12,308 bases of DNA, from positions 1-12,308 of the forward strand of contig CAMODS010000022.1 in assembly GCA_946611525.1 (NCBI GenBank), given 5' to 3'. The notes under the pieces are model-generated. The model saw nothing but the letters and a program-made list of their open reading frames with translations. It was not told the DNA's origin and made no database searches. Below, in pieces: positions 7,698 through 12,308 of the stretch (position 1 is the first letter of the stretch; each line of letters opens with the position of its first letter). The position numbers were made by a program, and so were the translations under genes. This DNA is from an uncultured Lachnospiraceae bacterium (GTDB lineage Bacteria > Bacillota > Clostridia > Lachnospirales > Lachnospiraceae).

Positions 7698-8008
7698 TGG
7701 ATGCAAATGAGCGCCTCAAGCAGATACCCATCATTACAATGCTTTCCGCAGCGGGACTTACGGCGATAATCTCACTTTTTTCGGAGATCACCTTTGGTGT
7801 TTTTTTACTCCGTATCTTTATTGCCAGCATAGTCTTTTATGGAATTGGTATAGTGGTGCTTATCCTTTTTTCCAGTGCTCTCAAGGATCGTGTTGAGTCT
7901 GAGATAAAAAGCGAAGAGGAAGCATCTGATGGAGCTGCTTCTGAGACAGAAGGGTCTCAGGGACTATCGGAAGATGAAGATGAAGAGGACGAATTCGAAG
8001 GACTTTAG
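7697..8008 (+). CDS. Small membrane protein of unknown function with an acidic tail
   Basis: I do not recognise this 103-residue protein as a named family. A short polar start (1-12) is followed by two hydrophobic stretches, about 11-34 (MLSAAGLTAIISLFSEITFG) and about 35-59 (VFLLRIFIASIVFYGIGIVV), which look like a transmembrane hairpin or one long re-entrant segment. The remainder (about 65-103) is strongly acidic and low in hydrophobics, with a tail rich in Glu and Asp (EDEDEEDEFEGL). It starts on the last base of the cheD stop and ends 15 bases before the sigma-factor start. Its location between cheD and the flagellar sigma gene suggests a motility-related role, perhaps at the export apparatus or chemoreceptor membrane, but no function can be read from the sequence. 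Being a real gene is likely because of tight coupling and clean membrane-protein composition. Confidence 0.82.
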   Translation: MDANERLKQIPIITMLSAAGLTAIISLFSEITFGVFLLRIFIASIVFYGIGIVVLILFSSALKDRVESEIKSEEEASDGAASETEGSQGLSEDEDEEDEFEGL

Positions 8009-8023
8009 GTTGTGGGGTTTTAA

Positions 8024-8794
8024 ATGAAAGATACAGACAGACAAAAGCTCTGGGACAGCTATAGGAAAAAACCCACACCGGAGCTTAGAGAAAAGATAAT
8101 AGTTGAATATGCACCTTTAGTAAAGATCGTTGCCGGCAAAATGAATATGTATCTCGGCAACAACGTGGAGTACGATGATCTGGTGGGTTACGGAGTTTTT
8201 GGCCTTATTGACGCCATTGACAAGTTTGATACATCAAAGGATGTCAAGTTTGAGACCTATGCGTCACTCCGTATAAAGGGAGCCATACTGGATCAGATTC
8301 GAAAGATGGACTGGATACCCAGGACCATTCGTCAGAAGCAACGCAAGATCGAAGAGGCCACAAGGTCGGTAGAGGAGCGTAGCGGACGTGTGGCTTCCGA
8401 TGCGGAGGTTGCAGCGGAGCTGGGGCTTTCCGACAAGGAGTATCTGGACTGGCAGTCTCAGATGAAGATCACCAATCTGGTGTCTTTAAATGAGTTTATG
8501 GAGGCGGGCAATGAGCCTGCGGCTGACGTGGCATCCACCACTGCCCAGTTTATCCAGCCGGAGGAGTCGGTTTCCAAGGATGAGCTTTCCAAGATGCTTG
8601 CGGAGTCTCTGGAGCTTCTTACGGAAAAGGAAAAGTCCGTCATCGTTTTTTACTATTACGAGGATCTGACTCTAAAGGAGATAAGCAGGGTCATGGAGGT
8701 TTCAGAATCACGCGTATCCCAGCTGCATACCAAGGCGTTGCTTAAGATGCGAAAAAAGATGGGACCTTACATGAACATTCTGACAGAAAGCTAA
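8024..8794 (+). CDS. sigD: RNA polymerase sigma-28 factor for flagellar genes (SigD/FliA/WhiG family)
   Basis: This 256-residue group 3 sigma factor has nearly the length of B. subtilis SigD. Region 2 spans about 26-100 and includes the core-binding and -10-recognising blocks DDLVGYGVFGLIDAIDKFD and FETYASLRIKGAILDQIRKMDW. Region 3 spans about 105-150 (RKIEEATRSVEERSGR onward), and region 4 (about 195-247) carries the -35-binding helix-turn-helix LTLKEISRVMEVSESRVSQLH. It would drive late flagellar genes (flagellin, motor, chemoreceptors) and is normally held by the anti-sigma factor FlgM, which is not encoded here. ATG 8024 has GGGG 6 bases upstream, a weak site, which may limit its synthesis relative to neighbours. 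It is followed by the largest gap of the window. The name could equally be written fliA. Confidence 0.96.
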   Translation: MKDTDRQKLWDSYRKKPTPELREKIIVEYAPLVKIVAGKMNMYLGNNVEYDDLVGYGVFGLIDAIDKFDTSKDVKFETYASLRIKGAILDQIRKMDWIPRTIRQKQRKIEEATRSVEERSGRVASDAEVAAELGLSDKEYLDWQSQMKITNLVSLNEFMEAGNEPAADVASTTAQFIQPEESVSKDELSKMLAESLELLTEKEKSVIVFYYYEDLTLKEISRVMEVSESRVSQLHTKALLKMRKKMGPYMNILTES

Positions 8795-8926
8795 GAGATT
8801 TGATCGAGCCGGAGGCTTTGATAAAGCACTTTAGCGTGATGTTCTGTGAGATTAGAAAAACGGGTATAGAAATGAAGTTTGAGCTTAATGATCAGAACTT
8901 CATTGAAATCAAAATGGGAAGAGAGT
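8795..8926 (+). other. 132-base spacer between sigma factor and fapA
   Basis: This is the longest non-coding gap in the window; other junctions are 22 bases or less. It contains two weak overlapping inverted repeats (AGCC/GGCT at 8807-8817 and GCTTT/AAAGC at 8815-8827), neither followed by a T run, so neither looks like a terminator. TTGATA at 8818-8823 resembles a -35 box, but no good -10 box lies at the right distance. I also find no TAAA-N15-GCCGATAA sigma-28 site. A 28-codon frame from ATG 8872 to 8958 overlaps the fapA start and might be a leader peptide, but it has no clear support. An internal promoter or an RNA regulatory element is possible but not demonstrated. Confidence 0.5.
8916..8925 (+). 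promoter_or_regulatory. Ribosome binding site that decides the fapA start
   Basis: The purine-rich GGGAAGAGAG lies just before ATG 8927. The in-frame alternative TTG at 8879 and ATG at 8888 lack a comparable upstream site, and the residues they would add do not look like the family N-terminus. I therefore place the start at 8927. Confidence 0.7.
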
Positions 8927-10525
8927 ATGGAACAGAAGAATGCTTACGTACAAATTGAGATAAAAGAAGGCGATGCCATTCTTCACTATCATCCCCCTGT
9001 TGATGGCGGAGACATGATCCAACCAAAGGATGTTGAAGATTATCTGGATAATCATCAGATAGTGGGTTTTGATAAGAGTGAGCTTCGTCGTATTCTCATG
9101 GGTGATACGGAAAACGTTATGAACATGGGCCCGTGCCTGGATACACAGTTCGCGGAATACATGGTCGTCAAGATTTCTTTGGACAAGATGCGTGCCACTT
9201 GTCATTTTTATCCGCCTTCAGTTGGCGGTCCTCTCATGAATATCCAGGATATTATCATGCAGCTTCAGGGTAAGGGGGTTATTTATGGCCTAAACTCTGA
9301 GCTGGTTCAGGAGTTCATGAATCACAGACTTTACAATACCAAATATGATTTCGCTGTCGGCACTCCTCCTGTTATCGGTAAGGATGCCAAGATAGAGTAT
9401 TTCTTTAATACCAATCCTTCCCTTAAGCCCAAGCACTATGAGGATGGATCGGTAGATTATCACGAGCTTAATACCATATCTGAGGTTCAAAAGGGCGACC
9501 TTCTGGCCAAGCTGCATCCCGCTGACAAGGGTGCCATGGGAAAGGACATCACCGGACGTGATATACCCACCCGTAATGTCAAGGATATGAAGCTTTCCTT
9601 TGGTAAAAATATCAGGATCAATGAGGATCAGACCTGTATCTATTCTGAGGTTACAGGCCATGTATCGCTGATCAACGGTCAGGTATTTGTATCGGATGTT
9701 TATGAGGTTCCCGCTGATGTAGACAATTCCACCGGTAATATATATTACAGTGGTAATGTGCATGTAAAGGGTTCAGTTCGCGGAGGCTTTGCCATCCAGG
9801 CCCAGGGCGATGTGGTCATTGATGGTGTGGTTGAGGACGCCTTTATCTCGGCAGAGGGACAGGTCATTGTAAAGTGCGGTATCCACGGCATGAACAAGGG
9901 TGTCATTGATGCTAAAAGCAATGTCATCATTCAGTTTATCGAGAATGCCAAGGTCTTTTCCGGTGGCTACATTGAGACGGGTTCCATCCTCTACAGTGAG
10001 GTCAATGCCGCAGAGGACGTTTTTGTTAATGATAAAAAGGGCTTTATTACCGGAGGAGTTATCCGTGCCGGTGGCAAGGTTGAGTCCAGGATCATAGGTT
10101 CCTCCATGGGAGCCATGACCAAGATAGAAGTGGGTATGGCGCCTGATAAGAAGGAGCTTTATGCACACTTGCAAAAGGACATCCTGCTTTTATCCCAAAA
10201 GATCAACAAGATAAATCCCATAGTCAAGACCTATCAGGACTTTATACAGTCCGGAAAGATGCTTGATCAAAAGAACCTTATGTATCTTAATAACCTTATG
10301 GCTGAGCTAAAGGACGCCAAGGGCAAGCTACAGGATGACAGAGTCAGGTTCAACGCACTCCATCAGGAGCTGTTAAACAGCAAGCACGCCAAGATAAAGG
10401 TTGCCAGGGATATATTCCCCGGAGTTAATATTACTATCTCAGATGTTTCCATGACCACAAAGGACAAGAGGTCATTCTGTTGCTTTGAGAAGAAAAACGG
10501 TGAGATAGTGGTTTCGAATCTTTAA
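8927..10525 (+). CDS. FapA/DUF342 family protein (flagellar assembly protein A domain)
   Basis: This 532-residue protein fits the DUF342/FapA family. The N-terminal part (1-140) holds two similar segments (about 8-57 and 81-137). A middle part (140-260) follows, with KGDLLAKLHPADKGAMGKDITGR-type text, then a Gly/Val-rich right-handed beta-helix-like core (about 260-405) with the hallmark DVDNSTGNIYYSGNV (264-278), GFAIQAQGDVVI and GVVEDAFISAEGQ repeats. A coiled-coil region (about 405-485) and a short beta tail complete it. The family is widespread in flagellar and polar loci and is linked to flagellar assembly or surface processes, but its molecular role is poorly defined. No signal peptide or membrane segment is seen, so it is probably cytoplasmic. 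It lies after the sigma gene, a common place for this family in Firmicutes. Family call is firm; function is not. Confidence 0.9.
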   Translation: MEQKNAYVQIEIKEGDAILHYHPPVDGGDMIQPKDVEDYLDNHQIVGFDKSELRRILMGDTENVMNMGPCLDTQFAEYMVVKISLDKMRATCHFYPPSVGGPLMNIQDIIMQLQGKGVIYGLNSELVQEFMNHRLYNTKYDFAVGTPPVIGKDAKIEYFFNTNPSLKPKHYEDGSVDYHELNTISEVQKGDLLAKLHPADKGAMGKDITGRDIPTRNVKDMKLSFGKNIRINEDQTCIYSEVTGHVSLINGQVFVSDVYEVPADVDNSTGNIYYSGNVHVKGSVRGGFAIQAQGDVVIDGVVEDAFISAEGQVIVKCGIHGMNKGVIDAKSNVIIQFIENAKVFSGGYIETGSILYSEVNAAEDVFVNDKKGFITGGVIRAGGKVESRIIGSSMGAMTKIEVGMAPDKKELYAHLQKDILLLSQKINKINPIVKTYQDFIQSGKMLDQKNLMYLNNLMAELKDAKGKLQDDRVRFNALHQELLNSKHAKIKVARDIFPGVNITISDVSMTTKDKRSFCCFEKKNGEIVVSNL

Positions 10526-10535
10526 GAGGTAAGGT

Positions 10536-10862
10536 ATGGATATACGTCCCATAGATTTCAACGGAATGATCCAAAACACCGTTGAGGTCAGCAATACACG
10601 GGTGGCTGAGGAGCAAAGGCCTGCAGTTCAGCAGGAGTTTATGAGCATGGCCACACAGCAGGAGGCCGAGGTCACTACCACAGTGGTGCATGAGCATTCC
10701 AACGTAGCCGAGGAGGAGGCTTCTTCAGAGGGAGGTGACGGACACGGCTATGAGGGTAACCGGGGCAGGCGCCGCGGTTCGAAAAACGGTTCAAAGGAGA
10801 AGCTTAAAGATGGTTCAGTCAGAGTTAAGACCGGGCACCCCTCCTTTAATATGACAATATAG
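10536..10862 (+). CDS. Small soluble protein of unknown function in the flagellar operon
   Basis: This 108-residue, low-hydrophobicity protein has no signal or membrane segment. The start MDIRPIDFNGMIQ and the following EEQRPAVQQEFM block resemble, from memory, the N-termini of small uncharacterised proteins next to FapA genes in clostridial flagellar operons. The middle (50-75) is Glu/Gly/Ser/His-rich, 77-90 is basic (RGRRRGS...), and the end is HPSFNMTI. The pattern of a conserved head, variable disordered middle and a short hydrophobic tail suggests an adaptor or chaperone-like peptide binding its partners through both ends, but that is inference. GAGG with a following AAGG (10526-10534) precedes ATG 10536, and the next gene begins 7 bases after its stop. 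Reality of the gene is likely; function is unknown. Confidence 0.8.
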   Translation: MDIRPIDFNGMIQNTVEVSNTRVAEEQRPAVQQEFMSMATQQEAEVTTTVVHEHSNVAEEEASSEGGDGHGYEGNRGRRRGSKNGSKEKLKDGSVRVKTGHPSFNMTI

Positions 10863-10869
10863 GAGCAAT

Positions 10870-11589
10870 ATGACAGGTTTAGAGATTTCTCTTATTATTA
10901 TTGGTGTGATCATTTTTATCGGCAGCTTTTTCTTCTCGGAAAAGCTGTCTTCTTCTGATGTCGAGCTGATACACAAGCTTTCCGAAAAGGAAGTCAAAAA
11001 TGTTGTGGATCAGCAGGTTGCTGAGGCCAAGGAGGGGCTGGAGGATTACTTTACCGAGAGGTCTGAGGAGGCTATCAATCATATTGATGCCCTCACCGGT
11101 GAGACTGCCAACCGTCAGCTTTTATCCATTGGTGAGTATTCGGACACAGTTTTGGATGCCATGCAAAAGACTCAGAATGAGAATCATTTTATTTATGAGC
11201 GCCTTAATGACAAGCAGGACGATCTGTCCAGACTGGCGGATATCATTGAGACCAAGGAAGCCGAGCTTCGTGCCATGGATCAGTCCATACAGGAGAGGCT
11301 AAAGGAGCTTTCCGATCTCAATATCATCATTGAGGAAAAGGAAAAGGAGCGCTTAGAGGACAAGGAGGAGGCTATACGCGGAGATGTGGAGTCCATAAAG
11401 GAGGCCTTTTCGCAAAAGCTTTCCGAGGGCGTGGCAGAGCAGAATAAGGGCAATAGTGAGATGGATCAGAAGGCCATCAACGATAAGATAATCGAGCTTC
11501 ATGAAAAGGGAGCAACAGATATCGAGATCGCCAAGCAGCTTGGCAAGGGTCTCGGTGAGGTTAAGCTGGTCTTAGGGTTATTTGAATGA
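10870..11589 (+). CDS. Single-pass membrane coiled-coil protein with C-terminal HTH-like segment (SwrB/DUF6115-like candidate)
   Basis: This 239-residue protein begins with a single N-terminal transmembrane helix (about 4-23) followed by a long charged helical region (25-195). The part 105-175 is rich in Glu, Lys, Leu and Ile with heptad-like spacing, as in a coiled coil. The last 35 residues form a compact HTH-like unit (INDKIIELHEKG, then ATDIEIAKQLGKGLGEVKLVL). That C-terminal pattern resembles DUF6115-type proteins of Clostridia. Gene position downstream of the flagellar sigma factor, the bitopic topology and a helical cytoplasmic part recall B. subtilis SwrB, which activates the flagellar export apparatus; homology is only a suggestion. 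AGGAG (10861-10865) overlaps the upstream stop and lies 4 bases before the ATG. The stop overlaps the next ATG by 4 bases (ATGA). Confidence 0.84.
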   Translation: MTGLEISLIIIGVIIFIGSFFFSEKLSSSDVELIHKLSEKEVKNVVDQQVAEAKEGLEDYFTERSEEAINHIDALTGETANRQLLSIGEYSDTVLDAMQKTQNENHFIYERLNDKQDDLSRLADIIETKEAELRAMDQSIQERLKELSDLNIIIEEKEKERLEDKEEAIRGDVESIKEAFSQKLSEGVAEQNKGNSEMDQKAINDKIIELHEKGATDIEIAKQLGKGLGEVKLVLGLFE

Positions 11590-12254
11590 GAGCAAAGTTT
11601 TTTCTAAAAGGAATGGGAATAGGAGTTACGGTCACGGCGATCATATTCACCGTGGCTTTTGCGCTGCAGCCGCCTACACTGTCGGATGAGGAGATTATTG
11701 CCAGAGCCAAGACCTTAGGAATGGTGGAGTCTGAGGAGACTACCCTAAACCAAAAGGGTCTAAAGAATGAGGACGAGGCTTCCGCTGAGGATGTCTCGGA
11801 GTCTGAGGAGGTTTCGGAATCTGAGGAAGCCTCGGAGACTCAGGATACCTCGGAGTCCGGTGATGCATCAGAGGATAAGGTTACTACCGAGGAGGTTTCT
11901 TCAGAGGAACTTTCCGAGGAAGATAAGGAGGCACTTCAGGCTTTAAAGGATCTTGAGGATGCAAAAAAGGAGGACGCCGGGGCAGACAACTCCGGTTACA
12001 AGACTACAGATACGGTAAATGACAGTTCGTCGGAGGCAGAGACTCCTCAAAATACCCAGTCCTTTACTATTAACAACGGAGAGGACTCGGCAGTGGTTTC
12101 GTCCCGTCTTTACAGACAGGGTATCATAGACGATCCCAATGGCTTTGATGATTATCTTACAAAAAACGGATACGACACACGTATTCATCCGGGATCCTAC
12201 AACATCCCGGAGGGCAGCTCCTTTGAGACCATAGCAAACGCCATAGCGAATTAG
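11586..12254 (+). CDS. Membrane-anchored YceG/MltG-like LysM-type domain protein lacking the transglycosylase domain
   Basis: This 222-residue protein has an uncleaved-looking N-terminal membrane helix (7-28), a short conserved-looking stalk LSDEEIIARAKTLGMVE (32-48), a highly acidic Ser/Glu-rich spacer (about 49-155) containing hexapeptide repeats, and a C-terminal domain (158-222). That domain reads SFTINNGEDSAVVSSRLYRQGIIDD... and PGSYNIPEGSSFETIANAI, matching the LysM-like subdomain at the start of the YceG/MltG family. True MltG is much longer and carries the catalytic Glu domain, which is absent here, so enzymatic glycan cleavage is not expected. An outside-facing peptidoglycan-binding or spacing role at the basal body is plausible but inferred. 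It starts with a 4-base ATGA overlap with the preceding gene. It is the last recognisable gene of the operon. Confidence 0.85.
   Translation: MRAKFFLKGMGIGVTVTAIIFTVAFALQPPTLSDEEIIARAKTLGMVESEETTLNQKGLKNEDEASAEDVSESEEVSESEEASETQDTSESGDASEDKVTTEEVSSEELSEEDKEALQALKDLEDAKKEDAGADNSGYKTTDTVNDSSSEAETPQNTQSFTINNGEDSAVVSSRLYRQGIIDDPNGFDDYLTKNGYDTRIHPGSYNIPEGSSFETIANAIAN
11790..11879 (+). repeat. Five 18-bp tandem repeats encoding acidic hexapeptides
   Basis: Five consecutive degenerate 18-base units begin at 11790, 11808, 11826, 11844 and 11862. They stay in frame and encode DVSESE, EVSESE, EASETQ, DTSESG and DASEDK, i.e. the pattern (D/E)xSExx. The most alike neighbours are units 1 and 2. The repeats form the core of the acidic spacer of the MltG-like protein and could change in number by slippage, altering spacer length without a frameshift. 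Confidence 0.8.
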
Positions 12255-12266
12255 ATTATTTTGGTT

Positions 12267-12308
12267 TTATGCTTTTTGGATGGCAATTGCTTTAAGCCCC
12301 TTGTCATT
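12267..12308 (-). CDS. Possible 3' end of a convergent gene (cut by window edge)
   Basis: On the minus strand a frame is open from the window edge for 13 codons and ends at TAA (12267-12269). It reads NDKGLKAIAIQKA, whose composition resembles the C-terminus of a protein. Only 12 bases would separate it from the stop of the last + strand gene, and no bidirectional terminator hairpin is visible. A run of 13 open codons is easily reached by chance, so this is a weak call. Confidence 0.22.
   Translation of the reverse strand, partial: NDKGLKAIAIQKA

Noticed and set aside
8807..8827. Rho-independent terminator after the sigma-28 gene
   Set aside because: Stems are only 4 to 5 bp with 3-base loops and there is no following T run.
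8818..8870. Sigma-A promoter (TTGATA and TATAGA)
   Set aside because: The two boxes are separated by far more than 17 bases, and neither has a good partner at proper spacing.
8879..8926. Upstream TTG (8879) or ATG (8888) as fapA start
   Set aside because: ATG 8927 has the purine-rich GGGAAGAGAG just upstream and gives a family-like N-terminus; the 16 extra residues look like translated spacer.
12283..12290. 8-bp palindrome GCAATTGC as an operator or terminator stem
   Set aside because: Too short and without loop or T run; expected by chance at this length scale.

Overview
The window is a contiguous, single-strand stretch of a Gram-positive flagellar and chemotaxis (fla/che) operon. All 14 well-supported genes lie on the + strand. 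Most are separated by 0 to 22 bases or overlap by 1 to 4 bases. The order flhF-flhG-cheB-cheA-cheW-cheC-cheD-sigma28 is the B. subtilis-type fla/che order, and cheC/cheD are typical of Firmicutes. The PilZ gene between flhG and cheB, the FapA (DUF342) gene after the sigma factor, moderate GC content and strong GGAGG-type ribosome binding sites suggest an anaerobic motile member of Clostridia. Lachnospiraceae (the Butyrivibrio/Roseburia/Lachnospira kind) is most likely. That assignment rests on remembered gene order and sequence style, not on a search.

Region 1 (1-2714) controls flagellum placement and motor braking. It holds the 3'-part of flhF (SRP-type GTPase, 5' end outside the window), flhG (MinD-like ATPase carrying the FlhF-activating DQAxxLR motif) and a YcgR-type PilZ c-di-GMP receptor.

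Region 2 (2718-7697) is the chemotaxis core: cheB, cheA, cheW, cheC and cheD. It holds an adaptation methylesterase, the histidine kinase, the coupling protein, a CheY-P phosphatase and a receptor deamidase. No cheY or cheR is present, so those partners must be encoded elsewhere. The CheB receiver domain lacks the phospho-acceptor Asp (Asn instead) and the conserved Lys (Arg instead), while the catalytic Ser/His/Asp of the esterase are intact.

Region 3 (7697-12254) is the tail of the operon: a small two-helix membrane protein, the flagellar sigma-28 factor, a FapA/DUF342 protein, a small soluble protein of unknown function, a single-pass coiled-coil protein with a C-terminal HTH-like segment (a positional candidate for a SwrB-like export activator), and a membrane-anchored protein with a YceG/MltG-like LysM-type domain but no transglycosylase domain. 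The four poorly understood genes here are the least explained part of the window.

I see no mobile element, RNA gene, CRISPR array, convincing promoter or convincing terminator. No stretch over 300 bases lacks a gene. The largest gap is 132 bases, between the sigma factor and fapA. The last 54 bases may hold the 3' end of a convergent gene. I do not see a wholly new system. The points most worth checking are the degenerate CheB receiver, the duplicated FapA N-terminus, the operon-tail proteins and the Arg-to-Phe change in the FlhF switch motif.
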